Notes: generated by a model not told the origin, from the letters alone. A DNA stretch of 64,000 nt from an uncultured Lachnospiraceae bacterium (GCA_910587045.1 CAJULG010000001.1:312116-376115); one strand, 5' to 3'. Positions 10,387 to 18,037 are shown, counted from the first letter of the stretch. Program-made: numbers and translations.

Positions 10387-10706
10387 ATGATATGTACCTC
10401 CTAACCATATTATTTCTATTATACTTCACGCTTTTTTCTAAAATTGTCAAAAGAAATATTTCAAGTACCTTTATGTAAATTAGTTTTAGTTTACCATAAT
10501 TTTTACGAAATTACAAGCATATTCACGAAATGAATCTCCTTTTTCTTATGCAAAATTATACAATATAGTATATTATATACATTCTTTTTCGGTATGTTTA
10601 CCAATAATTTTCGATATATAATTCCTCTATATTTTGTACATTCTTTTATGATCAAAACAATATTTTTAACATACACGGTTATTCTGATCGGTTCCCCCTT
10701 TTTTGT
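10387..10706. other. AT-rich 320-base intergenic region before the adhesin
   Basis: Very AT-rich DNA between the adhesin start and the end of the unknown membrane-protein gene. It contains the adhesin SD and the candidate promoter at 10418-10450, and several other TATAAT-like stretches around 10560-10590. I see no convincing ORF, no strong hairpin and no repeat. Such long AT-rich leaders are typical upstream of regulated surface-protein genes. Confidence 0.6.
10418..10450 (-). promoter_or_regulatory. Possible promoter of the adhesin gene
   Basis: On the minus strand TTGACA (10445-10450) and TATAAT (10418-10423) are both perfect boxes, about 30 bases upstream of the start codon, but the spacer is 21 bases, longer than the usual 16-18. 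It may therefore be weak or need an activator. Confidence 0.35.
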
Positions 10707-11519
10707 TCAACCCTTCCTCTCGCCTTTCCGATATCTGGCACATCCTAACTCTCCTTTACAATTCCTGCATTGCAGACTGGCATTCGTCAAAGCATAGAAC
10801 CGTTCCGGATGAAATACATGGGCAATCTCCCAGCATCCCACAACCAGCAGAGCTCCCCCCAGAAGACTATAGGAATAAAAGCCGGGAATAAATGCAACAG
10901 GCAAAATCAGCATTAACGTATCCCAATTATAAATGCGGCACTGGGTACAGCAACGGTTTTTCATCAACACATCTCGAAACGGACACCAGATCAGAATACA
11001 TACCAGATCACCTACATAGAATAGCGCAGAGAGAAGCAACAGTTCCCTGTTCCCCAGAATGTGGGACCTTTTTAAAAGAAAGATCACCAATGCAGCCAGA
11101 ATCCAGGCTCCCAGCACCCTCCCGGCTCCTCTTGCACACTTCCGGCGTTCCTGCTGAAAAGCAATGCCAAAGTCTTCTCTGCCAGCCATCCTTTCTGACT
11201 CTGGTTTTCTGTTCTGTCTGCACTCCAGCCAGGCCTCATACTCCTTTGCTGGTTGAAACTCGGATCTCCGGTATTTTTTGCTCCCTCTGGAGGTGTTTTG
11301 CAATGGAAGCAGCTTTTCGATCATATACCAGGCCCATAATGCCCATACAATATGGAGAAAGGAAACGTGCTGAAAGAAATGCATTCCCTCCAGCACGTTT
11401 AATTCTTCCGGGTAAAAAATGACAAGACCGGTCACTGCTGTCAGTACCAGAATGCGAAAACCAAATTTCACCCAATATAATCGATATTGCTTTCTTATTT
11501 CTTCTGAAACCTTCTTCAT
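10707..11519 (-). CDS. Unknown membrane protein with cysteine clusters
   Basis: 270 residues, not recognised. About four hydrophobic segments are visible: two near the N-terminus (about 20-36 and 50-66), one pair at about 135-170 and one around 205-230. A basic, Arg/Glu-rich cytoplasmic-looking stretch (about 75-130) lies between the first and second pairs. Two cysteine clusters are present, CCTQC around residue 193 and CRNCKGELGC near residue 255, which could bind a metal, though their spacing is not a textbook zinc ribbon. It follows gpsA in the same direction with a 30-base gap, so it may be the last gene of the der-plsY-gpsA transcript. The start used has the codons MKKVSEE and lies next to gpsA. 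No function is proposed. Confidence 0.7.
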   Translation of the reverse strand: MKKVSEEIRKQYRLYWVKFGFRILVLTAVTGLVIFYPEELNVLEGMHFFQHVSFLHIVWALWAWYMIEKLLPLQNTSRGSKKYRRSEFQPAKEYEAWLECRQNRKPESERMAGREDFGIAFQQERRKCARGAGRVLGAWILAALVIFLLKRSHILGNRELLLLSALFYVGDLVCILIWCPFRDVLMKNRCCTQCRIYNWDTLMLILPVAFIPGFYSYSLLGGALLVVGCWEIAHVFHPERFYALTNASLQCRNCKGELGCARYRKGERKG

Positions 11520-11549
11520 GCCTGTTTCCTCTGATCTGTTCCCGGCTTC

Positions 11550-12545
11550 CTACCACTCACTCTCTGCGGTCCGATTCCGTAGAAGCAGGGATGGAACTGC
11601 ATCCATGGCCGGCACACCATCAAATAATACCCGATTGATCTGTTCCGTGATCGGAACCTCTACCTGATACTTTTCCGCCAGTGCCAGTGCTGCTTTTGCA
11701 GAATAAACACCTTCCACCACCATCTTTACCTGATCCATTGCCTCCTGACAGCTTTTTCCCTGTCCGATCAGATAGCCTGCATTGTGATTCCGGCTATGGG
11801 TACTGGTACAGGTCACGATCAGATCCCCGATCCCGGACAGACCGGCAAAGGTTTCCACTCTGCCGCCCATAGCAGTTCCTAACCGGGTAATCTCCGCAAT
11901 CCCCCGGGTGATCAGTGCCGCTTTCGTATTATCGCCAAAGCCAAGACCATCCACAATGCCGGCAGCAAGGGCAATGACATTTTTAAGGGCGGCGCCTAAT
12001 TCAATGCCAACCATATCCGGACTGGTATAGACCCGGAAAAAGGAATTCATAAATGCATCCTGTATCACTTCTGCGGTCTCACGGTCGTGAGCACCTGCCA
12101 CCACAGTTGTAGGGATCCGGCGTCCTACCTCCTCTGCATGGCTTGGTCCCGACAAGACTCCGACTCTTGCATTGTGAATCTCATCTTCGATCACTTCCGT
12201 CATGTTCATTAATGTGCTTTCCTCTATTCCCTTTGCCACATTCACAATCATCTGTCCATCCTCCACATATGGAGCCATCATCCGTGATGTCGAGCGTACA
12301 AATATAGAAGGAACTGCCAGTATCAGCAGATCCCTTTCTGCAATACTTCCCTCCAGATCGTTCGTAACCGCGATCCGGTCCGGGATCCGCACGCCGGGAA
12401 GCTTCTCGACCTGCTCCCGTTTCTCATCGATCATGGCAACCTCCTGCTTATCAATGGACCAGAGGGTTACCTCATGTTCGTTTTCACACAATAGTACCGC
12501 AAGAGCTGTTCCCCAGCTTCCTGCACCCAATACACTGACTTTCAT
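11550..12545 (-). CDS. gpsA: Glycerol-3-phosphate dehydrogenase [NAD(P)+]
   Basis: Cytoplasmic enzyme that reduces dihydroxyacetone phosphate to sn-glycerol-3-phosphate for phospholipid synthesis. The 331-residue length is normal for GpsA. The protein opens with the Rossmann nucleotide-binding motif LGAGSWGTALA, and the catalytic region includes GAALKNVIALAAGI followed by GLGFGDNTKAALITRG. SD AAGGTGGG precedes the ATG. It lies 15 bases downstream of plsY, which uses its product, so the pair forms a phospholipid-precursor unit. Confidence 0.96.
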   Translation of the reverse strand: MKVSVLGAGSWGTALAVLLCENEHEVTLWSIDKQEVAMIDEKREQVEKLPGVRIPDRIAVTNDLEGSIAERDLLILAVPSIFVRSTSRMMAPYVEDGQMIVNVAKGIEESTLMNMTEVIEDEIHNARVGVLSGPSHAEEVGRRIPTTVVAGAHDRETAEVIQDAFMNSFFRVYTSPDMVGIELGAALKNVIALAAGIVDGLGFGDNTKAALITRGIAEITRLGTAMGGRVETFAGLSGIGDLIVTCTSTHSRNHNAGYLIGQGKSCQEAMDQVKMVVEGVYSAKAALALAEKYQVEVPITEQINRVLFDGVPAMDAVPSLLLRNRTAESEW

Positions 12546-12560
12546 TTTCGTTTCCCACCT

Positions 12561-13244
12561 TTATTTTTCTGCAGTTTCATCTGCCTTTTTCTTTCCAAGC
12601 TTACTTTCCTCGCCATGAAGCAGGCGGACGATGTTGGTCTTATGCTTATAAATGGCCAGGCCTGCAAGACAGCCCAGCACAATAATGCTCTCAATCACAT
12701 ACTGCTGTCCCAGATGATAGACATACTCCGGATCATGCAGAACAAATATCATATACATGATCCACATCTGCAGCATCAGCACAATAGAGCCCAGAGATAC
12801 ATACCGGCTGATCGCTACCACCAGAATAAATACGATCAGACAGGGCAGTATAATACGCAGATCCAGCAGACTGATGACAGCTCCGGAGATGGCGGAAATC
12901 CCCTTTCCTCCTTTGAAGCCCATATAAGCCGGAAATATGTGTCCCAATACCACTCCAAGTCCGGTATAGACAACCAGAAGCAGAGTCATATCCGGTGCCA
13001 GATGGCAAAAGATCAGACGGGTGACCAGACAGGCAACGACACACTTTAAGCAGTCACCCAGATAGACAAGGGCACCGGCCCGCTTTCCCAACACCCGCAG
13101 TGCGTTAGTGGCACCGGAATTCCCGCTGCCATATTCCCGGATATCAATATGATGAAGTCTGCCGATAATATAGGCAGTCTGGAATAATCCAAAAGCATAG
13201 CCGCCGATCAGACATAATATGCGATACATGATCTCCATTCCCAT
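12561..13244 (-). CDS. plsY: Glycerol-3-phosphate acyltransferase PlsY
   Basis: Integral membrane acyltransferase that transfers acyl groups from acyl-phosphate to glycerol-3-phosphate, the first step of phosphatidic acid synthesis. Family motifs are visible: GSGNSGATNALRVLG (about 37-51) and the glycine-rich GFKGGKGISA (about 109-118). Several hydrophobic spans fit the usual 5-helix fold, and 227 residues is the normal length plus a short charged tail. The ATG at 13244 follows GGGAG with good spacing and sits directly after the der stop codon. Confidence 0.95.
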   Translation of the reverse strand: MGMEIMYRILCLIGGYAFGLFQTAYIIGRLHHIDIREYGSGNSGATNALRVLGKRAGALVYLGDCLKCVVACLVTRLIFCHLAPDMTLLLVVYTGLGVVLGHIFPAYMGFKGGKGISAISGAVISLLDLRIILPCLIVFILVVAISRYVSLGSIVLMLQMWIMYMIFVLHDPEYVYHLGQQYVIESIIVLGCLAGLAIYKHKTNIVRLLHGEESKLGKKKADETAEK

Positions 13245-13245
13245 C

Positions 13246-14568
13246 TTATGCTCCCTTTCTTTCTCTTATAATAAACTTGAGCGGGGTACCCCGAAAGCCG
13301 AAGGTATCCCGGATCCGGTTCTCCAGATATCTGGTATAGGAAAAATGCATTAATTCCTTATCATTTACAAATATGACAAAAGTAGGCGGTTTTACGGATA
13401 CCTGCGTTACATAATAGATCTTTAACCGTTTCCCTTTATCACTTGGCGGCTGCTGCATGGCAACTGCCTCACTGACGATCTCATTCAGCACTCCGGTCGC
13501 GATCCGAAGAGAATGATTCTCGATGACCGCATCAATGGTTTCAAAGAGTCTCGGGAGTCGCTGCCCGGTTTTGGCCGAGATGAATATCAATTCTGCATAA
13601 GGCATAAAGGAAAGAACATCCCGGATATCCTCCGAGAAGCGATAAATAGTCTTATCATCCTTCTCAACCAGATCCCATTTATTGACTGCAACGATCATTC
13701 CCTTGCCTCTTTCATGAGCAATCCCTGCGATCTTCGCATCCTGTTCGGTCACCCCTTCTGTGGCATCGATCACCAGAACCGCTACATTGCACCGTTCTAC
13801 GGCAGATACCGTCCGGATGATACTATAGCGTTCCAGATCTTCCTTAATCTTACTTTTCCTTCGAAGACCGGCAGTATCAATGAATACATAATGATTCTCA
13901 TTGCGTACCACTTCCGTGTCAATAGCATCCCGTGTGGTGCCTGCAACATCGGATACAATGACCCGTTCCTCTCCCAATAATTTATTTATGATAGAAGACT
14001 TTCCGGCATTCGGCCTTCCGATGATCGCAATACGGGGGCGCTCATCCTCAATTTCATCACGGCTTCCCTCATCAAAGAACTTTACCACCTCATCCAGCAT
14101 ATCGCCCAGTCCCAAACGGGAGCTGGAGGATACCGGTATCGGGTCTCCAATGCCTAGATTGTAAAACTCATATACATCCGGCATGAACTTTTCAAAGCTG
14201 TCTACCTTGTTCACCACCAGTAAAATCGGCTTTCCGGAACGTCGGAGCATATCTGCCACCTTATAATCCGCATCCATCAGTCCCTGGCGGACATCCACCA
14301 GAAATAAGATCACATCTGCCGTCTCTATCGCAATCTCTGCCTGCTCCCGCATGAATTTCAACATCCTGTCACTGGTTTCCGGTTCAATTCCACCGGTATC
14401 AATAATGGTAAAATAATGATCCAGCCAGTTCACATCTGCATAGATGCGATCCCGGGTCACCCCCGGTGTATCCTTAACAATAGAAATCTGTTCGCCTGCC
14501 AATACATTAAATAACGTGGATTTTCCTACATTGGGCCGCCCCACGATAGCTACGATTGGTTTACTCAT
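13246..14568 (-). CDS. der: Ribosome-associated GTPase Der (EngA)
   Basis: Double-GTPase needed for 50S ribosome assembly. Two P-loops are visible, GRPNVGKSTLFN near the N-terminus and GRPNAGKSSIINK near residue 185, each followed by DTGG/DTAG switch and NK-D specificity motifs, and a C-terminal KH-like domain. The start at 14568 (MSKPIVAIVG) has SD AAGGAG and gives 440 residues, the family norm; the frame is open 35 codons further upstream but that stretch overlaps the previous gene and has no family resemblance. The gene overlaps the end of the DUF512 gene by 8 bases. Confidence 0.97.
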   Translation of the reverse strand: MSKPIVAIVGRPNVGKSTLFNVLAGEQISIVKDTPGVTRDRIYADVNWLDHYFTIIDTGGIEPETSDRMLKFMREQAEIAIETADVILFLVDVRQGLMDADYKVADMLRRSGKPILLVVNKVDSFEKFMPDVYEFYNLGIGDPIPVSSSSRLGLGDMLDEVVKFFDEGSRDEIEDERPRIAIIGRPNAGKSSIINKLLGEERVIVSDVAGTTRDAIDTEVVRNENHYVFIDTAGLRRKSKIKEDLERYSIIRTVSAVERCNVAVLVIDATEGVTEQDAKIAGIAHERGKGMIVAVNKWDLVEKDDKTIYRFSEDIRDVLSFMPYAELIFISAKTGQRLPRLFETIDAVIENHSLRIATGVLNEIVSEAVAMQQPPSDKGKRLKIYYVTQVSVKPPTFVIFVNDKELMHFSYTRYLENRIRDTFGFRGTPLKFIIRERKGA

Positions 14569-16015
14569 CTTCTCTCTCCTTATATCTGCAACGGACAGAA
14601 TCCGGCTGTATACCGCATCCTGCCGATTCCTCCGGTCTGTCACCGGTAATGGCCTGAATAAAGCCCATACCATTCGATTTTACAATATAGGCCGGAACTT
14701 GTAAAGCCTTTTGGAAGTCTTCTAACGAAATATCATCCAGAAAGACAGCTTCATCCGCCTTCAGTACTGCAGCGGGCAGGACTACCCGGTCTCCTAAATC
14801 TATCCCCTGCAGTTGCTCGAGAATATCCGTTGCTGTCAGCAGACCGGCCACTGTGATCTGCTCTCCGAAGAAATGATTGACAATACCGATCACCTGGATC
14901 TCTATATTCGGATACTTTGTCATTAACAGCTCCGCCGCCCAGCAGATCGTCGGATAGATCAGCTTTGCGGTTACCATTGTAACCTTTTGCTTCTGTGTGC
15001 CCGGTTCACACTGCTCCAGGGCTTCTAAAAAATCATCCCGGAACATTCGTACCATACCAACCCCGTTTTCATACTGCACATAGCCATCGTACCGCTCTGC
15101 CTCCGGCAGTTCCTCCTCTGCCAGCATGTACCACTCATCACTGGCATGGATAAAATGCATCTGATACCGCTCAAATGCAATCGTCTGATAATGATGTATG
15201 ATCGCAAGAATCTCCCTTGCATCCTCCTGACAGAATGGTTCTAACGGATACAGTCCCTCCCGGTACTTTGTCAGTCCGACCGGAACCACAGATACACTCT
15301 GCATACAAGGTGCATATCGGAGCAGATCTTCAATGGAACGTCTTAGTTCTTCCCCGTCATTCACACCCTTACATAATACGATCTGTCCGTTCATGGGGAT
15401 TCCCGCCTCATACAGCCGTTCAATCTTCTTTAATGCCTCTCCTGCAAACCGGTTGGACAGCATCCTGCACCGCAGCTCCGGATTGGTCGTATGGACCGAT
15501 ATGTTGATCGGCGCCAGATGATACCGGATGATCCGTTCGATATCCGAATCAGACATATTCGTTAACGTAACATAATTCCCCTGCAGGAAGGACAAGCGGG
15601 AATCATCATCCTTAAAGTACAGCGTCTCCCGCATTCCCTTCGGCATCTGGTCAATAAAGCAGAACATACACTTGTTCCGGCAGGAATGGTATTCGTCCAT
15701 CAGGCTGTTCTCGAATACCAGACCGATATCCTCCTCCTCATCCTTTTCAATTTCCAGTTCCCATTCTTCTCCGTCCGGCTTCCGGATCAGGAGAACCACA
15801 GATGCATCTGCGATCAGAAACTGATAGTCAAAGATATCCTCTATCTTCTCTCCATTTACTTCCAGAAGCACATCACCGGCTTCCAGCTCCAGCTCCTGTC
15901 CGATACTGTCCGGCAGCACCTCCCGGATCAGATGCTCATGCCGGGCAGAGAGCTGATTATTATGGTGATCTTGTTGTATATCTGACAATTCATACTTGCC
16001 ATACTCTTTTTCCAT
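14561..16015 (-). CDS. DUF512 radical-SAM family protein with PDZ-like N-terminus
   Basis: 484 residues. The first about 90 residues look like a small PDZ-type domain (GDVLLEVNGEKIEDIFDYQF). Next comes a cysteine cluster, CRNKCMFCFIDQ (CX3CX2C, residues about 110-121), the hallmark of the radical-SAM [4Fe-4S] site, then the DUF512 region with NISVHTTNPELR and a C-terminal half with VVPVGLTKYR. The family is conserved in Clostridia and cyanobacteria next to der, but its reaction is not known to me. It is the first gene of a likely DUF512-der-plsY-gpsA operon with a good promoter at 16039-16067. Confidence 0.9.
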   Translation of the reverse strand: MEKEYGKYELSDIQQDHHNNQLSARHEHLIREVLPDSIGQELELEAGDVLLEVNGEKIEDIFDYQFLIADASVVLLIRKPDGEEWELEIEKDEEEDIGLVFENSLMDEYHSCRNKCMFCFIDQMPKGMRETLYFKDDDSRLSFLQGNYVTLTNMSDSDIERIIRYHLAPINISVHTTNPELRCRMLSNRFAGEALKKIERLYEAGIPMNGQIVLCKGVNDGEELRRSIEDLLRYAPCMQSVSVVPVGLTKYREGLYPLEPFCQEDAREILAIIHHYQTIAFERYQMHFIHASDEWYMLAEEELPEAERYDGYVQYENGVGMVRMFRDDFLEALEQCEPGTQKQKVTMVTAKLIYPTICWAAELLMTKYPNIEIQVIGIVNHFFGEQITVAGLLTATDILEQLQGIDLGDRVVLPAAVLKADEAVFLDDISLEDFQKALQVPAYIVKSNGMGFIQAITGDRPEESAGCGIQPDSVRCRYKEREDE

Positions 16016-16038
16016 ATTTATTACTCGCTTCTTTTATT

Positions 16039-16067
16039 ATTATATAAAAATTTTTGTTAAAAAACAA
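16039..16067 (-). promoter_or_regulatory. Promoter of the DUF512-der-plsY-gpsA operon
   Basis: Minus strand TTGTTT (16062-16067), 17-base spacer, TATAAT (16039-16044), placed 24 bases before the start codon in a strongly AT-rich stretch. Confidence 0.55.
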
Positions 16068-16091
16068 AGAACAGTAAAAAGCAAAATTAAT

Positions 16092-16120
16092 TTGTTATAA
16101 TTATTAATATGTGTTAGTAT
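16092..16120 (+). promoter_or_regulatory. Promoter of the toxin-like peptide mRNA
   Basis: Plus strand TTGTTA (16092-16097), 17-base spacer, TAGTAT (16115-16120). The predicted start lies about 16127, just before the GGAGCAA element at 16131 that is also present at the start of the convergent RNA. Confidence 0.55.
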
Positions 16121-16157
16121 ATCATATGAAGGAGCAAGCGTGTTACAGGGTGCGTTG

Positions 16158-16182
16158 ACCTCTATCCCAACGGAATGGAGGT
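16158..16182 (+). promoter_or_regulatory. Leader hairpin sequestering the toxin Shine-Dalgarno
   Basis: ACCTCTATCC (16158-16167) can pair with GGAATGGAGGT (16172-16182), a ten-pair stem (one G-U pair) with a single bulged A and a 4-base loop. The right arm contains the whole GGAGG ribosome-binding site (16177-16181), so translation of the peptide should be low unless the stem opens. Such SD sequestration is typical of type I toxin mRNAs. Confidence 0.65.
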
Positions 16183-16188
16183 GATGCT

Positions 16189-16296
16189 GTGAAAAATCAG
16201 AATAATCATAATAAGAATTTTGATTTTAAGGATTTACTAACCTTCGGGTTATTCCTTTTAGCATTACTTACATTTGTATTTACATTTAGTAAGTAA
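16189..16296 (+). CDS. Small hydrophobic peptide, holin-like type I toxin candidate
   Basis: A 35-residue ORF, too short for usual gene callers. GTG start at 16189 is 7 bases after a perfect GGAGG, part of GGAGGTGAT at 16177-16185. The sequence is a polar Asn/Lys-rich N-terminus, then FDFKDLLTFG and a single hydrophobic helix LFLLALLTFVFTF ending in SK. This matches the short holin-like toxin peptides common in Firmicutes by architecture. A 5-codon ORF (ATG at 16175, TGA at 16190-16192) overlaps the start as GTGA and could couple translation. Upstream are a promoter, an SD-masking hairpin and, downstream, a bidirectional terminator shared with a convergent short RNA. Toxicity is inferred from architecture, not shown. 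Confidence 0.7.
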   Translation: MKNQNNHNKNFDFKDLLTFGLFLLALLTFVFTFSK

Positions 16297-16304
16297 TATT
16301 ACAT

Positions 16305-16390
16305 AGAAAAACCACCCTTGAAACTTTGACCAGCAAGAGGGTGGATTTTCTACTTTTACATCAGGTCAACCCACCTTGTGGGCGGTTGCT
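16305..16390 (-). ncRNA. Candidate antisense (antitoxin) RNA
   Basis: Predicted RNA of about 85 bases from a minus-strand promoter, ending in the shared terminator. It would carry a 5' hairpin (CCCAC/GTGGG arms, 16370-16382), the GTTGACCT element and, in its terminator loop, GGTCAA. That loop sequence is complementary to TTGACC in the toxin mRNA terminator loop (16326-16331) and also to TTGACC in the toxin mRNA leader (16155-16160). This convergent arrangement with a common terminator resembles the par/Fst type of antitoxin RNA. Boundaries are estimates. Confidence 0.55.
16311..16349. terminator. Bidirectional terminator shared by toxin mRNA and antisense RNA
   Basis: Stem arms CCACCCTTG (16312-16320) and CAAGAGGGTGG (16334-16344) with a 13-base loop containing TTTGACC. 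ATTTTC follows on the plus strand and AAAAA precedes it, giving T-runs in both directions. Confidence 0.75.
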
Positions 16391-16395
16391 CCTCT

Positions 16396-16424
16396 TTATA
16401 AGCACAATGTAACACAATATCCAA
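16396..16424 (-). promoter_or_regulatory. Promoter of the antisense RNA
   Basis: Minus strand TTGGAT (16419-16424), 17-base spacer, TTATAA (16396-16401), facing the toxin gene. The predicted transcript starts at about 16389, inside the conserved GGAGCAA element. Confidence 0.55.
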
Positions 16425-16473
16425 CGGAATGCAAGAAAAATCAGCTTAATGATCTTCTCCGGCCACCTGTTCT

Positions 16474-17316
16474 TTACAGCATTATAACAGCTCCCAGATT
16501 CCCCCGCTTTCCATGACTGGCACGATGGGAGAACAGCACCTCCGGATTGCAGCAGGTACAAAGGTCTGTCGTTTCCAGATGTTCTTCCGTAATTCCTGCC
16601 TCCAGGAGAATATACTGATTCGCCTTCCATAAATCCAGGTGATATTTCCCGTTTCCGGTATCCTGCATAAAATCCGCATACTGTTCTGCCGAAAAGACTC
16701 TTTGAAATTCCTCTGCCACATCCTCACTGATCTCATAGCAATGCTGGCATATGGAAGGCCCAATGGCACATAGTATGTCTTCCGCTCTGGCGTTATAATT
16801 TTGCTCCATATATTCTATCATCCTCCGTCCGATTCCGGCAACCGTTCCCCGCCAGCCGGAATGTGCAAGCGCCACTACTCTTTGAACCGGATCAAAGAAA
16901 AACAGCGGGACACAATCCGCATAAAAGGTGATCAGCGGAATCCCGGGGCGATCCGTTACCAGACCGTCCACGCCGATAATATCACTTTCTCTGGTAATCC
17001 CCTTCCCGCAGTCCGCTTCCGTCACCGGATAGATCTTCGTGGTATGCACCTGATCTGAAAAGACCAGCTTCTCTGCATCATACCCGACTGCTCCTGCAAA
17101 GCGACGGTGATTCTCCATTACAGCCTCAGGGCTGTCTCCCCGATGAAAGCTCAGATTCATGGCTGACAGTTCTCCCTCGCTCACACCACCCAGCCGGGTA
17201 CTAAAGGCATGCAGGACGCCTGCCGCCTCTAATTTCGAAAAGGTCAGATATACAACACCATCCTTTTCGTGGATTCTGGTAGAATGATTTTGATTCGCAT
17301 ATTTTAATGACAGCAT
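16474..17316 (-). CDS. pgeF: Peptidoglycan editing factor / purine nucleoside phosphorylase family (YfiH, LACC1-like)
   Basis: 280-residue member of the YfiH/DUF152 family, copper- or zinc-dependent enzymes reported to act on purine nucleosides and, in Escherichia coli, to affect peptidoglycan composition. Family motifs are visible: the metal site region ALAHSGWRGTVAGIG (about 143-157), CAIGPSICQHCYEI (about 176-189) and the C-terminal CTCCNPEVLFSHRA. The start at 17316 (MLSLKYANQ) has SD AGGAGAG five bases upstream; the frame extends further but would overlap the preceding yraN by 13 bases. It ends the long rplS-to-pgeF gene series and is followed by the toxin-antitoxin-like locus on the other strand. 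Confidence 0.9.
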   Translation of the reverse strand: MLSLKYANQNHSTRIHEKDGVVYLTFSKLEAAGVLHAFSTRLGGVSEGELSAMNLSFHRGDSPEAVMENHRRFAGAVGYDAEKLVFSDQVHTTKIYPVTEADCGKGITRESDIIGVDGLVTDRPGIPLITFYADCVPLFFFDPVQRVVALAHSGWRGTVAGIGRRMIEYMEQNYNARAEDILCAIGPSICQHCYEISEDVAEEFQRVFSAEQYADFMQDTGNGKYHLDLWKANQYILLEAGITEEHLETTDLCTCCNPEVLFSHRASHGKRGNLGAVIML

Positions 17317-17354
17317 TTTGACTCTCCTGATTTTATTCTCTTTATCCCTTGCAT

Positions 17355-17705
17355 TCACCCCTGCCAAAACGCATCCCGGATATACTGCAGTTCACTTCCC
17401 AGTATGGAAACCACATCAAACCGGACCGGTGTATCCTCCGGCAACTGCTGTTCATACAGATAATAACGGGCCGCCTGAAAGATCCGGTTCTGCTTTGCGG
17501 CAGTTATTGCTTCTGCCGGATGACCGTTACACAGATTTCTTCTGTACTTTACTTCTACAAACAGTAAATATGGCTCCTCCCGGGCAATGATATCAATCTC
17601 TCCCTGCCTGCAGTAGTAATTCCGGCGCAGGATTCTCATGCCCTGCTTCTGCATATAGGAAACTGCCATGGCCTCGTATCGGCTGCCAATCTCTCTCTGA
17701 TTCAA
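17355..17705 (-). CDS. yraN: UPF0102 (YraN) endonuclease-like protein
   Basis: 116 residues, the usual length. YraN proteins have a restriction-endonuclease-like fold of unknown target. The conserved core is visible: AVSYMQKQGMRILRRNY followed by GEIDIIARE and FVEVKYR, i.e. the E-x-D and E-V-K positions of a PD-(D/E)XK-type site. It lies next to rnhB-ylqG-ylqH, the usual neighbourhood in Firmicutes, though separated from ylqH by the structured repeat at 17733-18022. Confidence 0.9.
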   Translation of the reverse strand: MNQREIGSRYEAMAVSYMQKQGMRILRRNYYCRQGEIDIIAREEPYLLFVEVKYRRNLCNGHPAEAITAAKQNRIFQAARYYLYEQQLPEDTPVRFDVVSILGSELQYIRDAFWQG

Positions 17706-17732
17706 AAAATCCTCCTCTTCTAATGTACACGT

Positions 17733-18022
17733 CCACTTCGCGGGCCCCTCCTTACGACATCTTCACGCCTACCTCGAAACCTGCGGTTTCTCGGTGCTCG
17801 TTACACTCGCATAGTTCGTCTGCCATGTCCTTTTGCCTGCAAGCAGTCTCAGGCCATTTCTGACACGCACACAGGTCGTAAGGCTTCCTCCCACTTCGTG
17901 GGCCCCTCCTTACGACCTCTTCACGCCTACCTCGAAACCTGCGGTTTCTCGGTGCTCGTTACACTCGCATAGTTCGTCTGCCATGTCCTTTTGCCTGCAA
18001 GCAGTCTCAGGCCATTTCTGAC
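17733..18022 (-). repeat. Tandem structured intergenic repeat, two 132-base copies
   Basis: Two copies of 132 bases (17733-17864 and 17891-18022) differ at only two positions (17741 and 17917 or equivalents) and are separated by a 26-base spacer, giving a 158-base period. Within each copy are hairpins: GAAACC/GGTTTC around TGC, GCCTG/CAGGC, and CCCAC or CCAC against GTGGG near the left end. Across the junction, GTCGTAAGG and CCTTACGAC (17872-17916) form a further stem enclosing CCCAC/GTGGG. No ORF spans it. It fills the ylqH-yraN gap inside an otherwise tight gene series, so it resembles an intergenic mosaic or RNA-structured repeat element. Confidence 0.85.
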
Positions 18023-18037
18023 GTACTGCGTTCGTGT

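Larger units (their letters stand above)
16131..16392. repeat. Inverted repeat around the peptide gene (shared RNA 5' ends)
   Basis: Left arm 16131-16161 reads GGAGCAA, 16 bases, GTTGACCT. The right arm, read on the minus strand from 16392 to 16363, is GGAGCAA, 15 bases, GTTGACCT. Each arm sits just downstream of its own inward-facing promoter, so both convergent RNAs would begin with the same conserved elements. Confidence 0.75.

Noticed and set aside
10387..10706. Hidden small ORF in the adhesin upstream region
   Set aside because: An AAGGAG near the minus-strand side is followed only by a few codons before a stop; nothing longer has an SD.
16131..16392. Inverted repeat as terminal repeats of a mobile element
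   Set aside because: The arms are imperfect, 262 bases apart, lie behind inward-facing promoters and enclose a peptide gene and a terminator; no transposase or target duplication is visible.
17733..18022. Tandem repeat as CRISPR
   Set aside because: Only two long copies with one 26-base spacer, copies of 132 bases are far longer than CRISPR repeats, and no cas genes are near.
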